From Roseococcus microcysteis (lineage in GTDB: Bacteria; Pseudomonadota; Alphaproteobacteria; Acetobacterales; Acetobacteraceae), in NCBI RefSeq assembly GCF_014764365.1, contig NZ_CP061718.1, forward strand, positions 1,798,001-1,862,000: DNA of 64,000 nt, read 5' to 3'. Below the pieces are notes generated by a model. It had not been told where the DNA came from and searched no databases. It worked only from the letters and a program-made list of their open reading frames with translations. Positions 27,021 through 37,083 of the stretch are shown piece after piece. The position numbers and the translations under genes are program-made. The first letter of the stretch is position 1. Each line of letters begins with the position of its first letter.

Positions 27021-27566
27021 ATGGTCCGCCCCCTCCGAATGGTCAATCTCCGCCCGACCCTGGCCGGCCTCGCCGCCGGGCTGCTGCTGACGGGGTGCGG
27101 CTCCCTGCCCCCACTGCCCGAGCGCCCGCGCGACGTCTTCACGACGCCGGCCATCAATCGCGGCCATGCCGTGACGGCCGACCAGCTGCGCCAGGTGACG
27201 CCCGGCGTCTCCACCCGGGCCGATGTCCAGGCGGCGCTGGGCAGCCCCAGCCAGACCGGCACCTTCGCCGATGGCGAGTGGTACTACATCAGCTCCGTCA
27301 GCCAGGTGCGGCCCGCCCGGGCGCTGGCGGTGCGGGACCAACGCGTGGTCGTGGTCGCCTTCGACAGCGCCGGCACGGTGCGCGAGGTGCGCCAGATCGA
27401 GGACCGGGAGATGCCGCGCGTGGCCTTCGTGACGCGCGAGACGCCCACCCCGGGCACGGAACGCACCATCATGCAGACCCTGTTCGGCAATATCGGCCGG
27501 GTGGGGCCGGGCACCTCGATGACGCCGCAGACCCCGGGCAGCGCGGGCGGCGGTTCGGGCCGCTGA
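27021..27566 (+). CDS. bamE: Outer-membrane assembly lipoprotein BamE
   Basis: 181 residues. The lipobox LLLTGCGS lies near residue 26. The SmpA/OmlA fold follows: LRQVTPGVSTRADVQAALGS, GEWYYISSVSQ and VVVVAFDSAGTVREV. BamE stabilises the Bam complex. The C-terminal 45 residues are extra, Gly/Pro/Thr-rich, as often in alphaproteobacteria. ATG 27021 follows GAGGTGGGG. Confidence 0.9.
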   Translation: MVRPLRMVNLRPTLAGLAAGLLLTGCGSLPPLPERPRDVFTTPAINRGHAVTADQLRQVTPGVSTRADVQAALGSPSQTGTFADGEWYYISSVSQVRPARALAVRDQRVVVVAFDSAGTVREVRQIEDREMPRVAFVTRETPTPGTERTIMQTLFGNIGRVGPGTSMTPQTPGSAGGGSGR

Positions 27567-27683
27567 GCGCCCGCCGCGCGGCTGCCCCAAGGCTTCCGCG
27601 CTGGACTTATGGAGGATTTGGCGCAAACTGGCCGTTTCCGGAAGCATTTCGCCTCCGGAGCAACGCCAGAGGAGCGCCGTCGC

Positions 27684-28886
27684 GTGATCCCCGCCCTGAT
27701 GCCCAACTACAACCGTGCCGACCTCGCCTTCGAGCGGGGTGAAGGCGCCTGGGTGTGGACGACGGATGGCCGACGATTCCTCGATTTCGGCTCCGGCATC
27801 GCCACCTCCAGCATCGGCCATGGCCACCCGCATTTGGTGAAGGCCATCGCGGAGCAGGCCGCGAAGGTGATGCACGTCTCGAACCTGTATCGCGTGCCGC
27901 AGGCCGAGCAATTGGCCGCGCGCCATGTCGCGGCCTCCTTCGCGGACAGCGTGCTGTTCTGCAACTCGGGCGCCGAGGCCAATGAAGGCATGGTCAAGGC
28001 GGTGCGGAAATACCACGCCGAGAACGGCCACCCGGAGCGCTACCGCCTGATCTGCTTCGAGGGCGCCTTTCATGGCCGGACGCTCGCCATGATCGCGGCC
28101 ACCGGCAACGCGAAATACCTGGAAGGCTTCGGCCCGCCGGTGGACGGCTTCGACCACGTGCCCTTCGGCAACATGAACGCCGTGCGCGACGCGATCGGGC
28201 CCCAGACCGCCGGCATCATGATCGAGCCCATCCAGGGCGAGGGCGGCGTGCGCCCCGCGGATCTGCGCTTCCTGAAGGACCTGCGCGCCGTCTGCGACGA
28301 GTTCGGGCTGCTGCTGGCGCTGGACGAGGTTCAGACCGGGATGGGCCGCTCGGGCAAACTCTGGGCGCATGAATGGGCGGGCATCGAGCCCGACATCATG
28401 TCGGCCGCCAAGGGCATCGGCGGCGGCTTCCCGCTGGGTGCCGTGCTCGCCAAGGAACATGTGGCGAAGCACCTCAAGCCCGGCACCCATGGCCACACCT
28501 ATGGCGGCAACCCGCTGGCGGCCGCCGCCGGCAATGCCGTGCTGGACGTGATCCTGGCGCCCGGTTTCCTCGACCAGGTGGACCGCGTGGCGCGGCACCT
28601 CTGGCGCGGCTTCGTAGCCCTCGCGCAGAAGCACCCCAGCGTGGTGGAGGAGGCGCGCGGCGCCGGCCTGCTCATCGGCCTGAAGCTGCGGCCCGAGGTG
28701 AACAATGGCGAGATGCAGTCCGCCTGCGTGGCCGAGGGGCTGCTGACGGTCGCCGCCGGCATGAACGTGCTGCGCGTGGCGCCGCCGCTGATCATCACCG
28801 AGGCCGAGGCCGACCAGGCGCTGGAAATGCTCGACCGCGCCTGCCTGCGGATGACGCCCTCCCAGGCCAAGGCCGCCGCCAAGTGA
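27684..28886 (+). CDS. argD: Acetylornithine aminotransferase
   Basis: 400 residues from GTG 27684, where the family N-terminus [19 protein letters not shown] begins; AGAGGAG lies about 10 nt upstream. An in-frame ATG at 27609 would add 25 untypical residues. PLP enzyme motifs are [49 protein letters not shown] and [15 protein letters not shown] (Schiff-base Lys). It transaminates N-acetylglutamate semialdehyde in arginine synthesis. It overlaps argF by 4 bp. Confidence 0.94.
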   Translation: MIPALMPNYNRADLAFERGEGAWVWTTDGRRFLDFGSGIATSSIGHGHPHLVKAIAEQAAKVMHVSNLYRVPQAEQLAARHVAASFADSVLFCNSGAEANEGMVKAVRKYHAENGHPERYRLICFEGAFHGRTLAMIAATGNAKYLEGFGPPVDGFDHVPFGNMNAVRDAIGPQTAGIMIEPIQGEGGVRPADLRFLKDLRAVCDEFGLLLALDEVQTGMGRSGKLWAHEWAGIEPDIMSAAKGIGGGFPLGAVLAKEHVAKHLKPGTHGHTYGGNPLAAAAGNAVLDVILAPGFLDQVDRVARHLWRGFVALAQKHPSVVEEARGAGLLIGLKLRPEVNNGEMQSACVAEGLLTVAAGMNVLRVAPPLIITEAEADQALEMLDRACLRMTPSQAKAAAK

Positions 28887-29827
28887 GTGCGGCGCTGAAG
28901 GAAGTGACCGGAAGTGGCGCGCCGCGCCACTTCCTCGAACTGATGGACATTGATCGCGCCAGCCTGCGCCGCATGCTGGACCTGGGCCAGCGCGCCAAGC
29001 GCGGCGAGATCACGGACAAGCCGCTGGCTGGCAAGCACATCGCCATGATCTTCGAGAAGCCCAGCACGCGCACGCGCGTCAGCTTCGAGGTCGGCATCCG
29101 CCAGCTGGGCGGCGAGGTCGTGACGCTGTCCAGCAAGGACACGCAACTCGGCCGGGGCGAGACGCCCGCCGACACGGCCCGCGTGCTGTCGCGCTATGTG
29201 GACGCGATCATCCTGCGCACCGACCGCGTCTCCAAGATGCGGGAACTGGCCGAATACGCGACCGTGCCCGTCATCAACGGGCTGACGGACGTGTCCCACC
29301 CCTGCCAGCTCATGGCTGATGTCATGACCTTCGAGGAGCATCGGGGCCCCATCGCGGGCCAGGTGGTGGCCTGGACGGGCGATGGCAACAACGTGGCGCA
29401 GAGCTTCATCCAGGCCGCGGCCCGCTTCGACTTCACCCTGCGCGTGGCCACGCCGCCCGAACTGGCGCCCAAGGCCGACCTCATCGCCTGGGCGCGGGCC
29501 GAGGGCGCGCGGGTGGAACTGACCAGCTCCCCCCAGGAGGCCGTGGCCGGCGCGCGCTGCGTCGTCACCGACACCTGGGTGTCCATGAGCGACGACAAGA
29601 CCAGCGCCCGGCAGCGCCACAACATGCTGGCGCCCTACCAGCTCAACGCCGCGCTGCTGAAGCACGCGGCGCCGGACGCCATCGTCATGCATTGCCTCCC
29701 CGCCCATCGCGGCGAGGAAATCACCGACGAGGTGATGGACGGGCCGCAAAGCGTCGTCTTCGACGAAGCCGAAAACCGCCTGCACGCCCAGAAGGGCGTG
29801 CTGCTCTGGGCGCTGGGACTGGCGTAG
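28883..29827 (+). CDS. argF: Ornithine carbamoyltransferase
   Basis: 314 residues from a GTG overlapping the argD stop (GTGA). The carbamoyl-phosphate loop is [13 protein letters not shown] near residue 58. The ornithine site shows SHPCQLMAD and [13 protein letters not shown]. It converts ornithine to citrulline. The argD-argF pair is a typical two-gene arginine operon. Confidence 0.96.
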   Translation: MSAALKEVTGSGAPRHFLELMDIDRASLRRMLDLGQRAKRGEITDKPLAGKHIAMIFEKPSTRTRVSFEVGIRQLGGEVVTLSSKDTQLGRGETPADTARVLSRYVDAIILRTDRVSKMRELAEYATVPVINGLTDVSHPCQLMADVMTFEEHRGPIAGQVVAWTGDGNNVAQSFIQAAARFDFTLRVATPPELAPKADLIAWARAEGARVELTSSPQEAVAGARCVVTDTWVSMSDDKTSARQRHNMLAPYQLNAALLKHAAPDAIVMHCLPAHRGEEITDEVMDGPQSVVFDEAENRLHAQKGVLLWALGLA

Positions 29828-29859
29828 GGCCGAAGGGCGCGGCCAGGGCAGGTCACGCC

Positions 29860-30070
29860 CTGGGAAGGGCGCTGCCCTTCCCAGACCCATCCCGCCGAGG
29901 GCCTTGGCCCTCGGAACCCGTCTCATGGCCATTTGTGGGGAGGGGCATGGCGCGCCCTTCATCACGGATGCGACCTTGATGCCCCTCCCCACAAATGGCC
30001 ATCACACATGGGGTCAGGGGCCCATGGCCCCTGGCGGGGGTGGTCTGGCGGGGGCGGCAGCCCCTGCCAG
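29860..30070. repeat. Run of five hairpins between argF and the amidase gene
   Basis: The 278-bp convergent gap holds no gene but five consecutive inverted repeats: 29860-29870/29874-29884 (11 bp), 29895-29903/29906-29914 (9 bp), 29925-29948/29979-30002 (24 bp), 30015-30022/30026-30033 (8 bp) and 30045-30055/30060-30070 (11 bp, one G-T pair). The small ones could be bidirectional terminators, but none has a T tract. Confidence 0.75.
29925..30002. repeat. Perfect 24-bp inverted repeat
   Basis: Arms 29925-29948 and 29979-30002 (outer bases ATGGCCATTTG and its complement) are identical over 24 bases around a 30-bp centre. The size suits a small palindromic element or a strong cruciform or terminator. 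Confidence 0.8.
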
Positions 30071-30105
30071 CGGCGCCACCTGCCCTGCCCCGCGCCCTTC
30101 CGGCG

Positions 30106-31458
30106 CTACCCCTCCAGCGCCCGTTCCACGGCTTCGGCGATGGCCAGCAGGCGTTTGTCCTGCATGGCTTCGCCCATCAGCATCAGGCCGACGGGCGCTT
30201 CGCCCGGGGTGTGGCAGGGGATGCTGATGGCGCAGCGGTCCAGGATGTTGGCGATGGCGGTGTTGCGCAGCAGCAGCAGGTTGATGCGGTTGTATTCGGC
30301 TTCGTCCTCCACCTCGGCCAGGGCGGGCGGGGCCAGCGGCACGGTGGGACAGAGCACGGCGTCGAAGGGGGCGGTGTGGCGGGCGGCCTCGGCGATGATG
30401 GCGGCGCGTTCGCGCAGCACGTCGAGGTAGTCGGCCGCCGACATGCGCTCGCCGCGGCTGATGCGCTTGAGGATGCGCGGGTCATAGCGCGTGCCGGCCT
30501 GGATGATCAGCTCGCGGTGCCAGTGGAAGGCCTCGCTGGCGGTGAGGCCGCCCTTGGCGTTCATGGCGGGGATGCGGTCGAGTTCGGGCAGCCTCAGGTC
30601 GGTCAGCTTCGCGCCGGCGGCTTCCAGGCGCGCCAGGGCGCGGGCATAGGGCCGGGCCACCTCGCCCACCATGTCGTCCTCGACCACATTGGTGAGGATG
30701 GCGAGGCGCAGGCCGGACAGGCTCATCTCCGGCAGCGGCGCGGCGTTCTCCTCGCCGGCGAGGAAGGCATCCAGCGTCGCGCAGCAGGCGACCGAGCGCG
30801 CCAGCGGCCCCACCGAATCGAGCGAGGGCGAGAGCGGCAGCACGCCCTCCATCGGCACGCGCCGCGCGGTGGGCTTGAAGCCCACCACCCCGCACAGCGC
30901 GGCCGGGATGCGGCAGGAGCCGCCGGTGTCGGTGCCGAGCCCGCCAAAGCCCATGCCGTCGGCTGCCGCGACTGCCGCACCGGAGGAAGAACCGCCCGGC
31001 AGCCGCCCCGTTTCCCGGTCCCAGGGCGAGAGGGGCGTGCCGTAATGTGGGTTCACGCCGAGGCCCGAGAAGGCGAACTCCGTCATGTTGGTGCGCCCCA
31101 GCACGATGAAGCCCTGGCGCAGCAGGCGTTGCACCACGGGGGCGTGGCGTGCGGCGGGGGTCGCACCCTCGCGCGCCACGGAGCCCGCCATGGTGGTGAC
31201 GCCCGCCTCGTCGAAGAGGTCCTTGATGGTGATGGGAATGCCGGCGTAGCGGCTGGGGGCGCGGCCGGATTTGCGCAGCGCATCCATGGCGAGCGCGGCG
31301 TCCCGCGCCGCCTTCATGTGCAGGGTGGTGAAGACGCGCGGCCCCTCGCCGGCCTGGGCGCGCACCAGCGCCTCCTCGACCAGGGAGGCGGAGGTCACCT
31401 GGCCCGTCTCCAGCCCGATGGCGGCGAGGTCTATGGTCGGGAATTCGTGGCGCGGCAT
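30106..31458 (-). CDS. Amidase-signature family hydrolase
   Basis: 450 residues. The Ser-cisSer-Lys triad is visible: Lys in GIPITIKDLFDEAG near residue 77, then RLPGGSSSGAAVAAADG near 152 and LGTDTGGSCRIPAALCG near 174. The substrate cannot be deduced; it could be a small amide released by the neighbouring monooxygenase pathway. It lies 41 bp downstream of the flavin monooxygenase on the same strand. Confidence 0.88.
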   Translation of the reverse strand: MPRHEFPTIDLAAIGLETGQVTSASLVEEALVRAQAGEGPRVFTTLHMKAARDAALAMDALRKSGRAPSRYAGIPITIKDLFDEAGVTTMAGSVAREGATPAARHAPVVQRLLRQGFIVLGRTNMTEFAFSGLGVNPHYGTPLSPWDRETGRLPGGSSSGAAVAAADGMGFGGLGTDTGGSCRIPAALCGVVGFKPTARRVPMEGVLPLSPSLDSVGPLARSVACCATLDAFLAGEENAAPLPEMSLSGLRLAILTNVVEDDMVGEVARPYARALARLEAAGAKLTDLRLPELDRIPAMNAKGGLTASEAFHWHRELIIQAGTRYDPRILKRISRGERMSAADYLDVLRERAAIIAEAARHTAPFDAVLCPTVPLAPPALAEVEDEAEYNRINLLLLRNTAIANILDRCAISIPCHTPGEAPVGLMLMGEAMQDKRLLAIAEAVERALEG

Positions 31459-31499
31459 GGGGTCCCCCTGGAAGCTCGCCGCAGTATCGGGCAGCCGGG

Positions 31500-32834
31500 T
31501 CAGGCCGGGAAGAAGCGGTTGGAAGGGCGCGGCAGGCCCAGATGCTCGCGCAGGGTGGTGCCCTCATAGGCGGTGCGGAACAGGCCCCGGCGGCGCAGTT
31601 CCGGGACCACCAGGCGGATGAACCGCTCCAGGCCGGTGGGCACCACCGGGGCCGCGATCATGAAGCCGTCGCAGCCCTGGCCGCGATACCATTCCTCCAT
31701 GCGGTCCGCGACTTCGGTCGCGCTGCCCACGAAGAGGTTGCCCGCCATCTGCGGCAGGATGGCGCGGCTGGCCTGGCGGATGGTCATGCCCTCGCCCCGC
31801 GCGCGGGCGACGATGGCCTGGGCGATGGCGGTGGGGCCGACCTCGCTGGTGTCGAGGTCGGGGAAGGGCTGGTCCAGCATGGAAAGCTTGAACTTCAGCC
31901 CGGTCATCTTGTTGAGGTAGTCCAGCGCCACGGCGTCCGGCACCAGCGCGTCCAGCTCGTCGGAAATGCGCTGCGCCTCCTCGGCCGTCTCGCCTGCGAT
32001 GATGGTGACGCCGCTCAGGATCTTGAGACTGTCCGGCGTGCGGCCATGCTTGGCGAGCCGCCCCTTGAGGTCGGCATAGAGGGCCTGGGCGCGGGGCAGC
32101 GTGCCCTCGATGGCGAAGACGCAATCGGCCATGGCGGCGGAGAGCTCCTTGCCCGTCTCCGACTGCCCGGCCGAGAAGACCACGGGCTGCCCCTGCGGCG
32201 GCCGCGGCGCGTTCAGCGGCCCCGCCACCTGGAAATGCTTGCCGGCATGGTTCAGCGCATGGACACGGGCGGGGTCGAGGAAGCGGCCGCTCGCCTTGTC
32301 CTGCGGGAAGGCGTCATCCGCCCAGGAATCCCACAGCCCCTTCACCACGGCGGCGAATTCGAAGGCGCGTTCATAGCGGTCGTCGCGTGGCACATGCGCG
32401 TCGTGGCTGAAGTTCAGGGCGTCGCCGGGGTTGGAGGTGGTGACCAGGTTCCACCCCGCCCGCCCGCCGCTGATGTGATCGAGCGAGGCGAAGCGGCGCG
32501 CCACATGGAAGGGCTCGTCATAGGTGGTGGTGGTGGTGGCGACGAGGCCGATGCGCGAAGTCGCCATGGCGAGCGCGGCCAGCAGCGTCACCGGCTCGAA
32601 GATGCCCGGCCGGTCGGAGGGCGAAGTGGCGGCGAAGAGGTCAGGCTTGTCCATGTTCCGCACGCCATTGCCATCGGCGAGGAAGAGCAGGTCGAAGCAG
32701 CCCTCCTCCGCGATCTGCGCGAGGCGCACGGCGTTGGCGAGGTTGGCGGCCGGCCGGTCCCAGGCATCCGGGTGCCGCCACTCGCCCACATGGCTGCCCT
32801 GGGCATTGGCATTGGCGGCAAGGATCATCGGCAT
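31500..32834 (-). CDS. LLM-class flavin-dependent monooxygenase (NtaA/SnaA/DszA type)
   Basis: 444 residues, the length of the NtaA/SnaA/DszA branch of the luciferase-like family. Segments include FLADGNGVRNMD, EPVTLLAALAMATSRIGLVA, RRFASLDHISGGRAGWNLVT and the long insertion RDDRYERAFEFAAVVKGLWD typical of this branch. It uses FMNH2 from a separate reductase, which is not nearby. Family substrates include nitrilotriacetate, EDTA and organosulfur compounds. A scavenging role with the following amidase is an inference. Confidence 0.88.
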   Translation of the reverse strand: MPMILAANANAQGSHVGEWRHPDAWDRPAANLANAVRLAQIAEEGCFDLLFLADGNGVRNMDKPDLFAATSPSDRPGIFEPVTLLAALAMATSRIGLVATTTTTYDEPFHVARRFASLDHISGGRAGWNLVTTSNPGDALNFSHDAHVPRDDRYERAFEFAAVVKGLWDSWADDAFPQDKASGRFLDPARVHALNHAGKHFQVAGPLNAPRPPQGQPVVFSAGQSETGKELSAAMADCVFAIEGTLPRAQALYADLKGRLAKHGRTPDSLKILSGVTIIAGETAEEAQRISDELDALVPDAVALDYLNKMTGLKFKLSMLDQPFPDLDTSEVGPTAIAQAIVARARGEGMTIRQASRAILPQMAGNLFVGSATEVADRMEEWYRGQGCDGFMIAAPVVPTGLERFIRLVVPELRRRGLFRTAYEGTTLREHLGLPRPSNRFFPA

Positions 32835-32910
32835 GGCGTCTCCCCCGGGCGGTGCCGCGACAGGATTGGCCGCGGGGGAGAGGGTGGCAACCCAGGCCAG
32901 GCCGTACGGC

Positions 32911-33753
32911 CTAGCAGGGGCTCGGAATGGGCGTCAGTTCCGCCAACTCGCCGCGGACGCGGAAATCGCCGAAATCCATCAGCAGCTCATCGGCCACGCC
33001 ATTCTCGTAGTAGCGCAGGCTGACCTCGTAGCTGGGGGTGGAGGCCCCGCCCTGCGCCGCCTGGTCGCGGTCGAAGAAGGCGATGCGCATGCGCGCGCTG
33101 CCGAGCGGCGAGAGCAGCGGGAATTGCGCATGGGCCTGCGGCGCCGTCCAGCCGCCGGCGAAGAGCGTCGTGGTGTCCTGCGCGCCCTCGTCGCTGGTGC
33201 CGTCGAAAAGCGGGGAGACCATGATGCGCTGCCCCGAGCGCGCCGCCGCCAGGGCGCGGATGGTGTGCTGCATGGGCAGCAGCGTGCCGGGGGGCAGGCG
33301 TTCCTCGGCATTGGTGGGTTCGTCATAGCGCGCGACGCCACCCTCGGGCGTCAGCTCCGCCGTGCCGGCCACGCGGGAGGTGACGGCGCCCTCCGTGATC
33401 TGGTTCAGCGAGAAGCGCAGCCGCGTGCCGTCCTTCGCCTCCAGCGTGTTGTATTCGGAGCTGGTCTCGATGCTGTTGCCGTCGCGGTCCTGGATGATGA
33501 GGGTGAAGCGCTGCCGCGCCGCCCAGGCATCGCAGGCGTCCAGGATGTCGAAGAGCATCAGCCCCTGGGCCTCCGCCACTCCCGAACCGTCGCGCGCGCC
33601 GTCCAGCGTGAGGCGGTAGGCCGCCCTGTGGGCGAGCATGCGCTCATGCCCCGGCTCGGCGCCTGGAGTCGCGGGAGGGGTGGCCTGCTGCGCGGGCACG
33701 GCAGGTGCCAGCAGCAGCAGGGTGAGGCCGGTCAGGAGGGCGCGTCGGATCAT
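32911..33753 (-). CDS. eipB: Cell-envelope integrity protein EipB (DUF1849)
   Basis: 280 residues with a signal peptide (LLTGLTLLLLAPAVPAQQA). The family start LAHRAAYRLTL is followed by GLMLFDILDACDAWAARQR, then many beta-strands. Cys near 74 and the C-terminal Cys (PSPC) fit the conserved disulfide of EipB, a periplasmic beta-spiral protein. It follows aspS with a 9-bp gap. Confidence 0.85.
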   Translation of the reverse strand: MIRRALLTGLTLLLLAPAVPAQQATPPATPGAEPGHERMLAHRAAYRLTLDGARDGSGVAEAQGLMLFDILDACDAWAARQRFTLIIQDRDGNSIETSSEYNTLEAKDGTRLRFSLNQITEGAVTSRVAGTAELTPEGGVARYDEPTNAEERLPPGTLLPMQHTIRALAAARSGQRIMVSPLFDGTSDEGAQDTTTLFAGGWTAPQAHAQFPLLSPLGSARMRIAFFDRDQAAQGGASTPSYEVSLRYYENGVADELLMDFGDFRVRGELAELTPIPSPC

Positions 33754-33762
33754 ATGGCCCTT

Positions 33763-35562
33763 CTAGCCCTTTTGCGGGGCGGGTGCAGCCTTCGCGGGGG
33801 GCAGGGATACACGCAGTGACAATTCCTTCAGCCGCGCCTCCTCCACCGTGGAGGGCGAGCCCATCATCAGCTCCTCGCCCTGCTGGTTCATGGGGAAGAG
33901 GTTCACCTCGCGCAGGTTGGGCTCCTCCGCCAGCAGCATCACGATCCGGTCAATGCCCGCCGCCATGCCGCCGTGCGGGGGGGCGCCGTAGCGGAAGGCG
34001 TTCAGCATGCCGCCGAAGCGTTCCTCCACCGCCTCGGGCGGATAGCCCGCGATGCCGAAGGCCTTCACCATGATCTCGGCCTTGTGGTTGCGGATGGCGC
34101 CGGAGGCCATCTCATAGCCATTGCAGACGATGTCATACTGGTAGGCAGGGATGGTCAGCGGGTCCTGGCTTTCCAGCGCCGCCATCTCGCCCTGGGGCAT
34201 CGAGAAGGGGTTGTGGCTGAAATCCACCTGGCCCGTGTCCTCGTTCAGCTCGTAGAACGGGAAGTCGGTGATCCAGCAGAAACGGAAGCCTTCCTTGGCC
34301 GTCAGGCCCAGCTCATTGCCCAGGCGCAGCCGCGTCTGCCCGGCGAATTTGGCGGCATCGGCCTCCTTGCCGGCGGCGAAGAACACCGCGTCGCCGGGGT
34401 TCAGCCCGCAGGCCTGACGGATGGCCTCGGCGCGGTCGGCCTCCAGGTTGCGGGCGATCGGCCCCTTCGGCCCCTCGGCATCGAAGGTGATGTAGCCGAG
34501 GCCGCCCGCCCCCTGTTCCCGCGCCCACTCGTTCAGCTTGTCGAAGAAGCTGCGGGGGTTGGCGCCAGCGCCAGGGGCCGGGATGGCCCGCACCACGCCG
34601 CCGCCCGCCGCGATCTTGGCGAAGAGCCCGAAGCCCGAGCCCGCGAAATGCTCCGTCACGTCGCGGATCACCAGCGGGTTCCGCAAATCCGGCTTGTCGG
34701 AGCCATAGTCCAGCATGGCCTTGGCATAGGGGATGCGGATCCAGGGCCCGGCATCCACCGGGCGGCCTTCGGCGAATTCCTCGAAGGTGCCGCGGATCAC
34801 GGGCTCCATAGCGGAGAACACATCCTCCTGCGTGACGAAGCTCATCTCCACGTCGAGCTGATAGAACATCAGCGTGCGGTCGGCGCGGCCGGCCTCGTCG
34901 CGGAAGCAGGGCGCGATCTGGAAGTAGCGGTCGAAGCCCGCCACCATGGTCAGCTGCTTGTATTGCTGCGGTGCCTGGGGCAGCGCGTAGAACTTGCCGG
35001 GGTGCAGGCGGGCCGGTACCAGGAAGTCCCGCGCGCCCTCGGGGCTGCTGACGGTCAGGATCGGCGTCTGGAACTCATTGAAGCCGATCTCGATCATGCG
35101 GCGGCGGATGCTGTCGATGATCTTGGCGCGCAGGATCATGTTGCGCTGCAGCCGCTCCCGACGCAGGTCCAGGAAGCGGTAGCGCAGGCGCATCTCCTCC
35201 GGCGCCTCCTGCTCCTGCGCCACCTGGAAGGGCAGGACATCGGCGGTGGACTGCACCACAAGCTCCTTCACGCGAAGCTCGATGGCGCCGGTGGGCAGCT
35301 TGTCGTTCACCGTGCCGGGTTCGCGGTTCACCACCTCGCCGGTGACGGTGATCACGCTCTCCACCCGCACCGCGTCGGCCGCGGCGAAGACGGCCGAGCC
35401 CGAAGGGATCACGCATTGCGTGATGCCGTAATGGTCGCGCAGGTCAATGAACAGCAGCCCGCCATGGTCGCGCTTGCGGTGCACCCAGCCGGAGAGGCGG
35501 GCCGTATGTCCGGCGTGCTCGGCGCGGAGGGCGCCGCAGGTGTGGGTGCGGTAGGCGTGCAT
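33763..35562 (-). CDS. aspS: Aspartate-tRNA ligase
   Basis: 599 residues, the bacterial type. An N-terminal OB fold ([20 protein letters not shown]) is followed by the class II core ([30 protein letters not shown]), the inserted GAD domain and motif 3 ([19 protein letters not shown]). In alphaproteobacteria it usually charges tRNA-Asp and, via the amidotransferase route, tRNA-Asn. ATG 35562 is chosen; upstream in-frame sequence lies in the promoter region shared with rnd. Confidence 0.96.
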   Translation of the reverse strand: MHAYRTHTCGALRAEHAGHTARLSGWVHRKRDHGGLLFIDLRDHYGITQCVIPSGSAVFAAADAVRVESVITVTGEVVNREPGTVNDKLPTGAIELRVKELVVQSTADVLPFQVAQEQEAPEEMRLRYRFLDLRRERLQRNMILRAKIIDSIRRRMIEIGFNEFQTPILTVSSPEGARDFLVPARLHPGKFYALPQAPQQYKQLTMVAGFDRYFQIAPCFRDEAGRADRTLMFYQLDVEMSFVTQEDVFSAMEPVIRGTFEEFAEGRPVDAGPWIRIPYAKAMLDYGSDKPDLRNPLVIRDVTEHFAGSGFGLFAKIAAGGGVVRAIPAPGAGANPRSFFDKLNEWAREQGAGGLGYITFDAEGPKGPIARNLEADRAEAIRQACGLNPGDAVFFAAGKEADAAKFAGQTRLRLGNELGLTAKEGFRFCWITDFPFYELNEDTGQVDFSHNPFSMPQGEMAALESQDPLTIPAYQYDIVCNGYEMASGAIRNHKAEIMVKAFGIAGYPPEAVEERFGGMLNAFRYGAPPHGGMAAGIDRIVMLLAEEPNLREVNLFPMNQQGEELMMGSPSTVEEARLKELSLRVSLPPAKAAPAPQKG

Positions 35563-35686
35563 GGGAACCCTGGTCTGGCGAACGGAAGAGGCAGGGGCGG
35601 CAAAGGGCCTTGCCCCCGGCGGGAAGTCAAGCCACCGGCCGGGGCGCACTTTGCGCGCCGCCCGCGAGGCCCTAAACGCAAGGGCA

Positions 35687-36859
35687 ATGGCCCGCAGCAC
35701 CGACCCCACCCCCCGCCTCATCACCTCCGCCGAGGAGCTTGCCGCCCTCTGCGAGCGCCTCCGCACCGAACCCTATGTGACGGTGGACACGGAGTTCATG
35801 CGCGAACGCACCTATTGGCCCGAACTGTGCGTCGTCCAGCTCGCGGGCCAGGAGGAGGTCGCGGTGGTGGACGCCCAGGCCGAGGGCATGGACCTGGCGC
35901 CACTGGGCGAACTCCTGGCCGACCCCGCCGTGGTGAAGGTCTTCCACGCCGCCCGGCAGGATGTGGAAATCTTCCTGCTGAAATTCGGCGCCGTGCCCAC
36001 GCCCCTCTTCGACACCCAGGTCGCCGCCATGGTGGCCGGCTTCGGCGACCAGGCGAGCTATGACAGCCTGGTGCGCGCGCTCGCGGGTGCCGCCATTGAT
36101 AAGGCGCACCGCTTCAGCGACTGGTCCGCCCGGCCGCTTTCGCCCGCGCAGATCGCCTATGCGGCCGCCGACGTGACGCATCTGCGCCGCGTCTACCGGG
36201 AGCTTCGGGAAAAGCTGCTGAACGAGGGAAGGCTCGACTGGGTGGCGCAGGAGATGGACGCGCTGGCCGAGCCCGAAACCTACATCACCCGCCCCGAGAA
36301 TGCCTGGGAACGCCTCAAGCCCAAGACCAGCAACCGCCGCTTCCTGGGCGTGCTGCGCGCCGCCGCCGGCTGGCGCGAGGCCGAGGCGCAGCGCGTGAAC
36401 ATCCCGCGCGGGCGGCTGGTGAAGGACGAGACGTTGCTGGAGCTCGCGGCCTCCGCCCCGACCACCCCCGAGCAACTGGCCCGCGCCCGCGGCGTGACCG
36501 AGGGCTTCGCGCGCGGCAAGTCGGGTGCCGGCCTGCTGGCGGCCATCGCCGAGGCGCGCGCCTTGCCCGATGACGCCCTGCCGGAGCCGCTGGAGGCGCG
36601 CAAGGGCGCCGGCGCCTCGCCCGCCTTGGTGGCGCTGCTGAAGGTGCTGCTGGCCGCCGCCGCCGAGGCCCACAACGTCGCCCCCAAGCTCCTGGCCGAC
36701 ACCGAGGATCTGGAGCGGCTCGCCAGCGAGGCGGAGCCCGATGTGCGCTGCCTCGCCGGCTGGCGGCGCGAGGTGTTCGGCGAGGATGCGCTGGCACTGA
36801 AGCAGGGCAGGCTGGCGCTGGGCGTGGCGGGCCGGCGGGTGCGGCTGATCAGGACTTAG
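35687..36859 (+). CDS. rnd: Ribonuclease D
   Basis: 390 residues. DEDDy exonuclease motifs: [27 protein letters not shown] and [16 protein letters not shown]. An HRDC helix bundle follows ([19 protein letters not shown]). It trims tRNA 3' ends. ATG 35687 is the conserved start. It is divergent from aspS across 124 bp. Confidence 0.94.
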   Translation: MARSTDPTPRLITSAEELAALCERLRTEPYVTVDTEFMRERTYWPELCVVQLAGQEEVAVVDAQAEGMDLAPLGELLADPAVVKVFHAARQDVEIFLLKFGAVPTPLFDTQVAAMVAGFGDQASYDSLVRALAGAAIDKAHRFSDWSARPLSPAQIAYAAADVTHLRRVYRELREKLLNEGRLDWVAQEMDALAEPETYITRPENAWERLKPKTSNRRFLGVLRAAAGWREAEAQRVNIPRGRLVKDETLLELAASAPTTPEQLARARGVTEGFARGKSGAGLLAAIAEARALPDDALPEPLEARKGAGASPALVALLKVLLAAAAEAHNVAPKLLADTEDLERLASEAEPDVRCLAGWRREVFGEDALALKQGRLALGVAGRRVRLIRT

Positions 36860-36864
36860 TCTTT

Positions 36865-37004
36865 GCCCTCAGGCGCCGGGCGCCGATGTTGTTCACGCCC
36901 TCAAACGCCGGGCGCGGCCGCTGGCCGCTTGGCTTTCGCGCCGCGCGCGGGCCTGCTGGTGGGCCGGGCGGTCTGGGCGCGCCGGCCGCCCTGCGGCCGG
37001 TGGG
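36865..37004 (+). repeat. Dispersed GC-rich repeat, copy B
   Basis: Begins right after the rnd stop and fills most of the 224-bp gap to the next gene. The head motif GCCCTCAGGCGCCGGGCGC (36865-36883) recurs in variant form at 36897. The 38-nt core 36967-37004 matches copy A at 1791-1828 with one difference. No gene is seen in this gap. Confidence 0.65.
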
Positions 37005-37083
37005 CGCGAAGAGGCGCTCCGCGCCTGGACAGGCTCGCTGCGGGAGAGTCGGCAGGTGGGGTGCAGCACAAGTCCTGCGGCGC

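Noticed and set aside
25239-28634. A 1131-codon minus-strand frame continuing upstream of the bc1 chaperone
   Set aside because: Only the last 177 codons look like protein; the rest lies opposite the TctC-type, bamE and argD genes.
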